A stretch of DNA of 9,399 nucleotides from PVC group bacterium. Lineage in GTDB: Bacteria > Verrucomicrobiota > Kiritimatiellia > SS1-B-03-39 > UBA6053. Below, in pieces: positions 1 through 8,140 of this stretch. Position numbers and translations under genes: made by a program. The notes beneath the pieces were generated by a model. The model was not told the DNA's origin, made no database searches, and saw only the letters and a list, made by a program, of their open reading frames with translations. Each line of letters starts with the position of its first letter. The stretch's first letter is position 1. The DNA lies in the NCBI GenBank assembly GCA_003565815.1, contig PXAS01000076.1, forward strand, positions 1 to 9,399, read 5' to 3'.

Positions 1-63
1 ATCCGCAACCCGCGTTTCCGCCCGCCCCCCGACCAAACCGTCGGCGGCATATTGCTGAAATAA
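1..63 (+). CDS. 3' end of an unidentified upstream gene
   Basis: Frame 1 is open from the window edge and ends at a TAA at 61-63, giving about 20 residues that finish with VGGILLK. The Pro/Arg-rich tail is too short to assign to a family. Codon use is GC-rich like the rest of the window, which fits a genuine gene end, but a 20-codon open stretch can also arise by chance. It lies directly upstream of the truncated sulfatase on the same strand. Confidence 0.3.
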   Translation: MRNPRFRPPPDQTVGGILLK

Positions 64-143
64 GATGATTTCGGTACCAACATGTCCAAACCCTACCCCA
101 CCACCCCCCAAACCGTCAAGCAGAAATCTCTATAAAATACCTG

Positions 144-839
144 TTGCAATGTTTCGGGCCGACCAATGCGGCGCATTTGCACTTCGACGAACGGCAAACG
201 CGGGAAAACGCGGCCTGTTATTACGGGATGGTGAGTTTGATGGATCATCATGTGGGGCGCATTCTCGATGCCTTGGAAGAGATGGGCGAAGCGGAAAACA
301 CCATCGTGGTGTTTACCTCCGATCACGGGGAGTTTCTGGGGGATCACGGCTTGTGGTGGAAGGAACTGTATCCTTATGAAGAGGGACTTCGGGTGCCGTT
401 GCTGGTCCGTTGGCCGGGTCATGTGCCCGCCGCCCGTCAATGCGAGGGGTTGCAGGGGCTGATCGATCTCGCCCCCACGTGGCTTTCGCTGGCAGGCATG
501 GACCCGGTGCGGGAATTCCAGGGGGTGGATCAATCCGCGGTCTGGCTGGGAGAAACGGACGCGGTGCGGCAGGGAATCGTGGTGGAGGACCGGCCTCATG
601 ACGCGACCTTCAACCAGCGGATTTACATCACCGAGCGCTACAAGTTGGTGGCGTATGACAACCCGGAATGGGGGGAACTGTACGACATGCGCGAGGACCC
701 CCATCAGGTGAGGAACCTGTGGAAGGATCCGGAACAAGCGGACTTGCGTTTCCGTCTGTTGCAGGCCTTGCTCACCGAGGAGATGAACCGCAACGCCCCC
801 TATCGCGGGGAATATCCCAAGGACGCCCGGCATTCATGA
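144..839 (+). pseudogene. Sulfatase, C-terminal half only (5'-truncated)
   Basis: Sulfatases of the alkaline-phosphatase superfamily hydrolyse sulfate esters using a formylglycine made from Cys or Ser in a C/S-x-P-x-R motif near residue 50-100 of a roughly 450-550 residue protein. Here only about 231 residues remain. The typical C-terminal landmarks are clear: YYGMVSLMDHHVGRILDAL (about residues 26-44), the metal-site TSDHGE (D60, H61), GDHGLWWK with K73, the VRWPG segment, and the closing ELYDMREDPHQVRNLW. No C-x-P-S-R motif occurs. The frame is closed by a TGA at 66-68, and the only start before the homology is a TTG at 144, so the catalytic half cannot be encoded here. A tiny frame beginning ATG at 82 (MSKPYPTTPQ..., stop 133-135) resembles a sulfatase-like start and may be the remnant of the original N-terminus, which would imply an internal deletion. 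The family is certain; pseudogene status is inferred. Confidence 0.8.
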
Positions 840-870
840 CAACAATTCGCCAGTCCGTGTTTATGTTGTA

Positions 871-895
871 TGAAATCCGCGGTTAACGGATTTCA
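871..895. repeat. Inverted repeat, 9-bp arms, 7-nt loop
   Basis: TGAAATCCG and CGGATTTCA are perfect reverse complements separated by CGGTTAA. The hairpin sits 31 bases after the sulfatase stop and about 95 bases before the next gene start. On the + strand it is followed by A-rich DNA (accaaaaaaatatttt) rather than a clean T run, so it is a poor intrinsic terminator. It could be a weak terminator for the sulfatase remnant or an operator for the following cluster. Confidence 0.45.
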
Positions 896-988
896 CCAAA
901 AAAATATTTTCAGAGAAGCTTGACAATGTCCCCGGTTTTTTGTTGGTCGATATGTGAAGCGACTTCCGCCTATACACAAAAGGCTCTC

Positions 989-2161
989 ATGAAATTTTTA
1001 AAGCTCACCGTTTTTGTGCTCACGGGCATGGCATTGCAAGTCGCTGGGGAGTCGATGTTGCCGGAGGAAGACACCCGGCACGCTTCACTCGAAAACTCTA
1101 CGAGCGAATTCACCAATTTAAGGCAGATAGTGGATGGCTACGTGGCATATCGGGAGAATGTCTGGCGCATGAACCCGCCCATGGGGGGCGTGGAGCCTGA
1201 AATGTCGGTGGAAGAAGCCGAGGGCGAAACCTGGTTTGAAAAGGCATGGGCGCGTTGGATGAGCCTGCCGTATTGGTTCATGGCCCATTCCGCGGGTCCG
1301 GACACCCTCGATCCTGATTTGCAAGCGAGATTGTGGCCGGAAGGTCATCCGGGCGACATCGTGATCTGGGAGCATCCCGGCCAGCAATTGATCCATCTTG
1401 GCCTGACGAACCCCGACAATGGCATTCCCGAGATTCTCGCCTCATTTTCGGCCCCGGACTGGAACACGCGCAAAGGGGAAAGCGCGGAGGCCTTCGCGAA
1501 GCGCGAACAAGCCACCCGTCGGGTGGTGTGGAAATACCGATCCCCCTGGCGCGAACCCGATCCGGAACCCGAACCCGAACCACGAAACATGATGGCCATG
1601 GGCGGCGCCCCGCCACAATTCCGACTGGTCTTGGAACACGCCGACTCCGAAACCGTTTCGGGACGGGTGGAGTTTGGAGAGGAAACCACCACCGGACCCT
1701 TCACGATATGGCGGCATGACAGCGGCATCCCCAACGGCTGGGAGCAACTCCCGGGCCTTTGGTTTCCCGTGGTCTGGGAACATGACCGCGGCACGGCCGC
1801 CGAACGCGATTTCACCGTGCACGCAACCGACGCCGGGGAGGCGCACCCGCTCTTTCTCCGCGCCACTCTCGGTTTGGTCGACAGCGACAACGACGGCATG
1901 GACGACGGCTGGGAACTCTGGCACTTCGGCGAACTCGTCAACCCACAGGATGTCGCCGCCGGAGACGATCTCACCAATCTCGAAGCATATCTGCTGGGCG
2001 CCGACCCCACCCTGGATGAAAGTCAGGATCCCTCCTTGCGCGAAAATTTCACATATGACGATCGGGGGTGGCTAATGGAATATGAGCCGTCCGCCGGGCC
2101 TTCGGTTACTTATGCCCATGATGCGGAAGGTAATATTTTGTCCACGCACCCCAACTTTTAA
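989..2161 (+). CDS. Secreted protein with Ca-loop-like motif and C-terminal YD-like motifs
   Basis: This 390-residue protein has no family I can name. I chose the ATG at 989 because it gives a clean Sec signal peptide (MKFLKLTVFVLTGMALQVAG, likely cut before E21) and has AAAAGG five bases upstream; the frame is open further upstream to a TTG at 920, but that start would bury the signal peptide. The middle is Trp-rich, and residues 189-198 form an acidic Glu-Pro stretch (EPDPEPEPEP). Residues 298-309 (DSDNDGMDDGWE) have the alternating Asp/Asn spacing of EF-hand-like or thrombospondin-3-type calcium loops, followed by LTNLEAYLLGADP, a combination common in secreted proteins of Verrucomicrobiota. 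The last 40 residues carry two YD-type motifs (YDDRGWLMEYEP from Y356 and YAHDAEGNILS from Y375), as in RHS repeats. It lies 24 bases upstream of the RHS gene on the same strand, so the two are probably co-transcribed. A role as RHS partner, cap or folding helper is possible but only inferred from position and the shared motif. Confidence 0.8.
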   Translation: MKFLKLTVFVLTGMALQVAGESMLPEEDTRHASLENSTSEFTNLRQIVDGYVAYRENVWRMNPPMGGVEPEMSVEEAEGETWFEKAWARWMSLPYWFMAHSAGPDTLDPDLQARLWPEGHPGDIVIWEHPGQQLIHLGLTNPDNGIPEILASFSAPDWNTRKGESAEAFAKREQATRRVVWKYRSPWREPDPEPEPEPRNMMAMGGAPPQFRLVLEHADSETVSGRVEFGEETTTGPFTIWRHDSGIPNGWEQLPGLWFPVVWEHDRGTAAERDFTVHATDAGEAHPLFLRATLGLVDSDNDGMDDGWELWHFGELVNPQDVAAGDDLTNLEAYLLGADPTLDESQDPSLRENFTYDDRGWLMEYEPSAGPSVTYAHDAEGNILSTHPNF

Positions 2162-2185
2162 CCCCTCCATCGATTTGCAGTTTTT

Positions 2186-5100
2186 ATGAACACACATTTA
2201 AAATCATTCCTTTTCGCGACGACACTATTGATCGCAGTCACTACCTCGCAAGCTGAACCGGGCTGGGTATTCCTCCCCGGAGCTGACTACGAAACGCCCG
2301 AACCATTTCAAACTCTCGGTGCACCCGCGCAAACCACCTCCGTTACCTTTGTCCCGGAAGGAGATGAGATCACGTCGGAAATCGCCGATCTCGCACGCGG
2401 ACTGCAATACGATCCGCTTGTGATATTCAACTTCGTCCGCAATGAAATCCGTTATGTCCCGTACTACGGCCTGACCAAGGGAGCCTCGCTTTGTCTGATT
2501 GAAGGAAGCGGAAACGACTTCGACCAATCCGCGTTGCTCGCGGCACTACTCAAAGAAAGCGGTTACTCTCCGGTTTACCGCTATGGAACGATGTCCATCC
2601 CTTTGTCCTCTCCGGACGGCATGGACATGCTGTCCTGGCTTCCGGTCACAAACAGCACCGGTGTCAGAAACATGTTGGAATGGACAGGCAATCCCGGCTT
2701 CGTTCCCTCCGGTTCCACCTTCAACCCCCATCGTGTCTGGATCGAAGTTGAAGTGGAAGGAGAGACGCGTTATCTGGACCCGGCCTACAAACACTATGAA
2801 ACCATTTCCGGCTTGTCCGACATTTTGACCGAGGCCGACTACAGTGCAACCGAAGTACTCAACGCCGCCGGGGGCACTTCCACGCTTTCTGGAGTGGACC
2901 CGCAATATTACGCCGAAGGCATGAACCTGTCGAATCTCCACACGGAACTGGAGACACGCACCACCTCGTTGCTTGATGCGAAAAATACCCTTTACCCCAA
3001 TGTCACCACGCGTGAACTTATCGGCGGTCGGGTGGCGGTAAAAGAAAGCGTTACCACGTTACCAACCAGCCCGAATTTTCCCGTAAGCGCGACGGAGAGC
3101 TGGTCACACGGCGAAATTCCCGACACCTACGCCACAAAAATCACCTTCTTTATTCAAAACCGCCTGAACAAAACAATTTACTCGGCAGAATTACAAGGCA
3201 AACGACTTTCGCTAACGTTGACAGACGCCACCAATTTTCACGCCGCTCTTTGGCTGGATGACCAAAAAATCGCCGAGGAAAGCAGTGCGCCGGGTTCATC
3301 CACCACACTGCGGGTAAGTTTCACCCACCCGTCGCCCACTTTCACGGCCGGGAACCGAAACGACGGCGGAAAACCCTACAAACGCGGTGCTAATTACGCC
3401 CTTATTTACGGCTTCGACGACGAAGGCGGCCTTATGCGGCACCGCCAACGCCAACTGGATGCCTATCGCGCCGCCGGCCTGGCCAACGACAGCCGGGAAG
3501 TGATGACCGAGACCCTCAACGTCGTCGGGCTCCAGTGGCTCTATCAAACCAAACTTTTCCAACGCATGAGCACGTCAATCGATCCGAATATCCTCTTTTT
3601 CACGTACCATCGCTTCGGACGCATGAGCCAGGAAGAGGGATTTTTCATTGATGTCCCGCTGCAAACCCTTGTCTCCATGAACCGCACCGGGACCTTCATT
3701 CCCGGAAACCCCGCCATTTTCGGCAGTTCCTATTTTGCCAGCGCCATGGAGCACGGCGTCCTGCAGCAGACCCAGGGGGGCGACAAGGGTGCCGTCTCCA
3801 CCATTAAAATGATCGAAACCGCCATTCGCACCGGAGGACGTGTTTTCTTCGCCGATGGAGCCAACTACGAAACCGGCGACCATATCCGCTCAAAGCTCAC
3901 CGGCTATCAAACCGGAACGCTCAATAATTTTTCCAACGTCTTCACGAATGCCAACAACTTCGCCATCCTCCCCCAACAGGGCAATTACAGTATCGATGAC
4001 TGGACCGGCACCGCCTTCATGCAAGTACAAGGGAACTCCATCGGCATGATTATCAACGGCAGTTACGGTGGGTACAGCACCAACTACGGCACCATCAGCA
4101 CGCCCTCCGTCACCCACCGCAACATCGCCGCCCCCACCTACCACACCTACAACCCGCCCTCTCTCAGCAACCCGCTCAGTTTAGACCCCGTCGACATGGC
4201 CACCGGTGCTTTCCTGTTGGAGGCCACCGATCTTGTCCTCGGCACCGGTGAAGCTCCGCACGGACTCACCCTCCACCGCAGCTACAACTCCATGCGCGCG
4301 GACCTCGATCCCGCCGGCCTCGGCCATGGCTGGACCCATAATTTCCACGGGCGCGTCACCATCCGCAGCGCCGTCGACTCCGCACTCGGCCAGACCACCC
4401 CCGCCGAAGCCGCTCCCCTCCTTCTCGCCGCCGCCGTCGTCCGCGACCTCATCGCCAACCGCCCCCCGCGCACCGCCCGCGAATGGGTCGTCGCCGCCCT
4501 CGTGACCGATTGGGCCACCGACCAATTGCTCGACAACGCCGCCTCCGTCACCCTCGGCGAGCGCACCCTCCAATTCATCCGCATGCCCGACGGCTCCTAC
4601 GTGTCCCCGGCAGGTGTCTCCGCCACCCTTACCTGCGAGGCCAACGGCGGCTTCACCCTGGCCGAACGCTTCGGCAACACCCACCACTTCGCGCCCGAAG
4701 CCGACGAACACCGCCTCACCAAAATCACCGGCCCCTTTGGACACGAGACCCACCTCGTCTACCACTCCATGGGACGTATCCACACCGTGACCGACGCCCA
4801 TAACCGCGTCCTGACCTTTCATTACTCCAACACCGATCTCCACACCGTGACTGACAGCACCGGACGTAGCGTCTCCTACGGACGGGACAGCCACGGCAAC
4901 CTCATCACCGCCACCGACCCCGAGTCCAAAACCACCACCTACCACTATCACGACACCCACACCGGCCCCGCCTTCGCCGCCAAACACCTCCTGGTCGCCA
5001 TTGAACTGCCGGATGAACGCGTCAGCATCCGCAATTTTTATGACGCCTCCCACCGCGTCGTAGAGCAACACGGAGACGACAACCCCAACCGGCTCTACCG

Positions 5101-8100
5101 ACTGTACTTCAACGGACGCCAAAACATCGAGGAAGATCCCCTTGGCGGACGCGTGTCCTACTTCTTCAGTCCCGACTTCCGGGACCTCGGAACCGCCGAT
5201 GCCCTCGGCCACCGCACCACCAAAACCTACGACGGACAGGACCACCTCGTCGACGTGCAGAGCCCCGGAGGCGCCACCGTCACCTCCGAATACGACACCG
5301 CGCACAACCTCCTCAGCCGCGAAGTGACCGGCGATCTCGAGGAAGTGTTCAACTATGACAGCCTCCACCGGCCCACTCTCCACACCGTTAAAGACCTCAC
5401 CAACACCTACCCCGACCGCGTTACCGTTTACACCTACCTTCCCGGCAACGCCACCCATCTGCCCGACAGCGTGACCGACCCCGAAGGCAACGTCACGGAA
5501 TACACCTATCACCCGGATGGACAGGTCCACACCGAAACCGCCGTCTCTACCACCGGCAACCGTACCACCACCCACACCTACGATTCCCGCGGCATGCCGG
5601 ATACCATCACCTATTCCGACGGCACCACCGAAACCTTTGTGTACAACATTCGCGGCGATCTCGACTCCGAAACCGACCGCCGCGGCCACACCACCACCTA
5701 CCAATACAACGACCGCCGTGAACTCACCCACATCACCTCTCCCGACGGGGGCGTCACCGTGCGCACCTTCGATGACAACGGCAACCTCGAAACCGTTACC
5801 GACCCAGAAGGCAACACTACCCGCCAAACCTGGAGCCCCCAGAAAAAACTCCTCACCGTCACCACCGCGTACGGCACCCCCGAGGCCGCCACCACCATCC
5901 ATGAGTACGACGAACGCGACTGGCGGGTGCGCACCATTGATCCCCTTGGACGCACCACCCACTTCGAACACGACGCCGCCGGGCGCGTGGACAAAATTAT
6001 CGACCCCCTCGGACGCGAGACCACCTTCACCCACGACACCGACGGCAACCGCACCTCCGTCACCACCCCCGAAGGCATCCTCACCCAAAACGGCTACAAC
6101 GAACGCGGCGAGCAGGGCACCATGACCGACCCCGCCTCCAACACCGTCACCTACACCCACAACGCCTTCGGCGAGCAGACAGAACTCGAAAACCGCCGCG
6201 GCCACAGTTACAGCTTCACCCACAACAAAAACGGTCAAGCCCTCACCCTCGAAACCCCGCTCGGCCACACCACCACCAAAAGCTACAACGACCTCGGCGA
6301 AGCGGACAGCATCCTGAAACCCTCCGGGCAGACCACCACCTTCACCCACGATGTGGTAAACCGCATTTCCACGCAGAGCGATTTACTCGGCACCATCACC
6401 AGCGTGTCGGATCCAAACGGAAACCCCGCCACCGTCACCGAAGGCGCCGCTGTCCTCACCCGCACCTTTGATACCATGGACCGGGTGAAATCCTACACCG
6501 ACGCCGCCGGCAACACCGTCGAATATGAATGGGACAAAAACGGCAACCTGACCAAAATCATTTATCCCGACGAGCGCGAGGTTGATTACATCTACGATGA
6601 ACACAACCACCTCAAAACCGTCACCGACTGGGCGAGCCGCGTCACTACCTACCACTGGGACGCCGCCGGACGTCTCACCGGCATCGACCGCCCCAACGGC
6701 ACTGCGAGAACCAACGAATACACCCTTGGCGACGAGTTGGACCGCTACTTCGAACGCGGCCCCGAAGGTGTCGTTCACTCCTACGCACGCTTTGGGTACG
6801 ACTTGGATTCCCGCATCGACTGGCGCTACCGTCTGCCCAAGCCGCAGGAGATGACCATCCCCTCTTTCACCGCCACCCACGACGAGGACAACCGGGTGGC
6901 TACCTGGAACAGTGAGAACGTGACCCACGATCTCGATGGCAACATGACCCACGGCCCGTTGCCGGGGGAAGCCAACTTCGTCACCTACAGTTTCGACGCG
7001 AGAAACCGACTCACCGGAGTCGGCGGCGTGACCTACACGTACGACAGTGAGAACAACCGCATCGCCAAAACCCCCCCCGACGGCATCACCACCTACATCT
7101 TCGATCCACACGGTGACGCATTGCCGAGGGTGCTCGTCCGGGAGCGGCCCGACGATTCGCTAACCTATTATGTTTACGGGATAGGTTTGCTCTACGAGGT
7201 CGACGAAGCGGATAATGCCACTTACTACCACTTCGACCAAAGTGGATCGACAATTGCGCTGACAAATGATGCGGGAGCAGTAACAGACAGGGTTGAGTAT
7301 ACGCCTTATGGAACCGTTTCCTATCGCATGGGAGCAACTGATACCCCCTTTCTCTACGCCGGTCAGTTCGGAATCCAGGCCGACCCCAACGGTCTCTTTC
7401 ATATGCGGGCCCGCTACTACTCGCCGGAGTTGAAGCGCTTTATCAACGCCGATCCGGCAGGTTTCGACGGTGGGATGAACTGGTACGCCTATGCTAACAA
7501 CTCGCCGCTGATGTATGTGGATGCGGATGGGGAGCATCCGATCTTGGTGTTGGCTCTTATTGGGGGGTTAAGCAACGTCGCCACAGGGGGGGCGCTTTCC
7601 GCAGTAACCGGACAGAATTATGGCTGGAAAGATGCAGCACTGGATTTCGCAATCGGAGCCGTTTTCGGCGGAGCATCCGGCGCAACCATTAAATCTGCCC
7701 GGTTTTACAAGGCCGCGAAGTTTACCGCGTCATCGAGAAGTTGGAAGTGGAAAAATGTCAGTCGGTCATTAAAACGTCCGAAATGGAATTTTGCCCAGCC
7801 AAATCAACATATTCATCACTGGTTGATCCCTCAAAAAGGTTGGGGAAAGCATGTTCCTAATCGGATCAAAAATTCTCCATGGAATCTGATGCCTTCGAAA
7901 AGTAACATATGGCATCAATCTGTACATGGGAAAAAGCCTGTTCCCTATAACCTTGGTCAACGACTATGGCACGGAAGTCCCGCTTGGGCGAAACCGGCGG
8001 TTGTCGGGGCGGGTATTTCAATCGGGAATCATACAAGCAGAACAATGACGAATTGGTCCAGTCCTGGATCAATTTCTATACCCTCTTCTATTTCCAACAG

Positions 8101-8140
8101 TAATAATTTTAGTACAGGAGGTATCTCAGGATGGAAATGA
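2186..8140 (+). CDS. Sec-exported RHS/YD-repeat polymorphic toxin
   Basis: A 1984-residue protein of the RHS class, whose members build a YD-repeat shell around a C-terminal toxin. Residues 1-23 (ending TTSQA) are a signal peptide. About 60-205 resemble a transglutaminase-like fold (LARGLQYDPLVIFNFVRNEI, then GNDFDQSALLAALLKESGY, then PHRVWIEVEV and RYLDPAYK); H182 and D198 suit the His and Asp of the triad, but the usual Cys position (near D111-F112) is not Cys. About 205-660 is a linker I recognise only as typical of such proteins. N662 onward (NPLSLDPVDMATGAFLLEAT) is the DUF6531-like entry. YD repeats run from about 850 to 1640 in strongly C-ending, Thr/Asp-rich codons. The RHS core spans about 1661-1782, including RARYYSPELKRFINADPAGF and NSPLMYVDADGE; the second D-P-x-G motif is changed to DADG. 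Residues 1783-1984 are the variable tip. No convincing Shine-Dalgarno precedes the ATG at 2186. The stop overlaps the next gene by 10 bases. Confidence 0.93.
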   Translation: MNTHLKSFLFATTLLIAVTTSQAEPGWVFLPGADYETPEPFQTLGAPAQTTSVTFVPEGDEITSEIADLARGLQYDPLVIFNFVRNEIRYVPYYGLTKGASLCLIEGSGNDFDQSALLAALLKESGYSPVYRYGTMSIPLSSPDGMDMLSWLPVTNSTGVRNMLEWTGNPGFVPSGSTFNPHRVWIEVEVEGETRYLDPAYKHYETISGLSDILTEADYSATEVLNAAGGTSTLSGVDPQYYAEGMNLSNLHTELETRTTSLLDAKNTLYPNVTTRELIGGRVAVKESVTTLPTSPNFPVSATESWSHGEIPDTYATKITFFIQNRLNKTIYSAELQGKRLSLTLTDATNFHAALWLDDQKIAEESSAPGSSTTLRVSFTHPSPTFTAGNRNDGGKPYKRGANYALIYGFDDEGGLMRHRQRQLDAYRAAGLANDSREVMTETLNVVGLQWLYQTKLFQRMSTSIDPNILFFTYHRFGRMSQEEGFFIDVPLQTLVSMNRTGTFIPGNPAIFGSSYFASAMEHGVLQQTQGGDKGAVSTIKMIETAIRTGGRVFFADGANYETGDHIRSKLTGYQTGTLNNFSNVFTNANNFAILPQQGNYSIDDWTGTAFMQVQGNSIGMIINGSYGGYSTNYGTISTPSVTHRNIAAPTYHTYNPPSLSNPLSLDPVDMATGAFLLEATDLVLGTGEAPHGLTLHRSYNSMRADLDPAGLGHGWTHNFHGRVTIRSAVDSALGQTTPAEAAPLLLAAAVVRDLIANRPPRTAREWVVAALVTDWATDQLLDNAASVTLGERTLQFIRMPDGSYVSPAGVSATLTCEANGGFTLAERFGNTHHFAPEADEHRLTKITGPFGHETHLVYHSMGRIHTVTDAHNRVLTFHYSNTDLHTVTDSTGRSVSYGRDSHGNLITATDPESKTTTYHYHDTHTGPAFAAKHLLVAIELPDERVSIRNFYDASHRVVEQHGDDNPNRLYRLYFNGRQNIEEDPLGGRVSYFFSPDFRDLGTADALGHRTTKTYDGQDHLVDVQSPGGATVTSEYDTAHNLLSREVTGDLEEVFNYDSLHRPTLHTVKDLTNTYPDRVTVYTYLPGNATHLPDSVTDPEGNVTEYTYHPDGQVHTETAVSTTGNRTTTHTYDSRGMPDTITYSDGTTETFVYNIRGDLDSETDRRGHTTTYQYNDRRELTHITSPDGGVTVRTFDDNGNLETVTDPEGNTTRQTWSPQKKLLTVTTAYGTPEAATTIHEYDERDWRVRTIDPLGRTTHFEHDAAGRVDKIIDPLGRETTFTHDTDGNRTSVTTPEGILTQNGYNERGEQGTMTDPASNTVTYTHNAFGEQTELENRRGHSYSFTHNKNGQALTLETPLGHTTTKSYNDLGEADSILKPSGQTTTFTHDVVNRISTQSDLLGTITSVSDPNGNPATVTEGAAVLTRTFDTMDRVKSYTDAAGNTVEYEWDKNGNLTKIIYPDEREVDYIYDEHNHLKTVTDWASRVTTYHWDAAGRLTGIDRPNGTARTNEYTLGDELDRYFERGPEGVVHSYARFGYDLDSRIDWRYRLPKPQEMTIPSFTATHDEDNRVATWNSENVTHDLDGNMTHGPLPGEANFVTYSFDARNRLTGVGGVTYTYDSENNRIAKTPPDGITTYIFDPHGDALPRVLVRERPDDSLTYYVYGIGLLYEVDEADNATYYHFDQSGSTIALTNDAGAVTDRVEYTPYGTVSYRMGATDTPFLYAGQFGIQADPNGLFHMRARYYSPELKRFINADPAGFDGGMNWYAYANNSPLMYVDADGEHPILVLALIGGLSNVATGGALSAVTGQNYGWKDAALDFAIGAVFGGASGATIKSARFYKAAKFTASSRSWKWKNVSRSLKRPKWNFAQPNQHIHHWLIPQKGWGKHVPNRIKNSPWNLMPSKSNIWHQSVHGKKPVPYNLGQRLWHGSPAWAKPAVVGAGISIGNHTSRTMTNWSSPGSISIPSSISNSNNFSTGGISGWK
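6659..7322 (+). repeat. Direct repeat copy 1 (RHS YD/core segment)
   Basis: This segment of the intact RHS gene is repeated at 8736-9399 with a constant offset of 2077 bases and no indel that I can find. By eye the 221 encoded residues differ at about 14 places, while the DNA differs at roughly 80 of 664 sites, most of them silent. The copy begins at the codons for DAAGRLTGID and runs into the RHS core; its far end is set by the window edge. Confidence 0.92.
7532..8137 (+). other. Variable C-terminal toxin tip, probable HNH-type nuclease
   Basis: This is the part of the RHS protein after the core (residues about 1783-1984). It opens with a Gly/Ala-rich hydrophobic segment (LVLALIGGLSNVATGGALSA ... 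FAIGAVFGGASGATI) of the sort seen between RHS cores and toxins. It then becomes basic and carries QHIHHWLIPQKGWGK (H1875, H1877, H1878), SPWNLMP (N1900) and IWHQSVHG (H1910, H1914). The order His-His, Asn, His-x3-His fits the beta-beta-alpha-metal fold of HNH endonucleases, so DNA cleavage is the likely activity. The last ~30 residues are Ser/Gly/Asn-rich and probably disordered. The DNA from about 7700 on is visibly richer in A and T than the YD region, as expected for an exchangeable tip. HNH assignment is by motif spacing only; another His-dependent nuclease family remains possible. Confidence 0.65.
8116..8122 (+). promoter_or_regulatory. Strong Shine-Dalgarno (AGGAGGT) inside the RHS 3' end
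   Basis: AGGAGGT lies eight bases before the ATG at 8131 and inside the last codons of the RHS gene. It decides the start of the downstream gene: the second in-frame ATG at 8137 would be 14 bases away, which is too far. It is the clearest ribosome-binding site in the window; the RHS gene itself has none comparable. This suggests that the downstream protein is made at a higher rate than the toxin, as expected for an immunity protein. Confidence 0.8.

Noticed and set aside
920..925. Perfect TTGACA as a -35 box for the 989 gene
   Set aside because: No acceptable -10 hexamer occurs 16-18 bases downstream (TTGGTC at 943-948 is the best placed). TATGTG and TATACA are too far at about 25 and 45 bases.
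920..988. Longer start (TTG at 920 or ATG at 926) for the 390-aa protein
   Set aside because: It would add 23 residues in front of a clear signal peptide, and AAAAGG is correctly spaced only for the ATG at 989.
4181..6349. A 722-codon open frame on the - strand, rich in Val and Gly
   Set aside because: It lies antisense to the YD-repeat array and is explained by the C-ending, Thr/Asp/His-rich codons of the RHS gene. The product is low-complexity Gly/Val with no domain.
5520..6350. Many short repeated motifs in the YD array as a possible DNA repeat array
   Set aside because: The repetition is protein-level YD repeats with variable DNA; no constant repeat and spacer unit is seen, so it is neither CRISPR nor a satellite.
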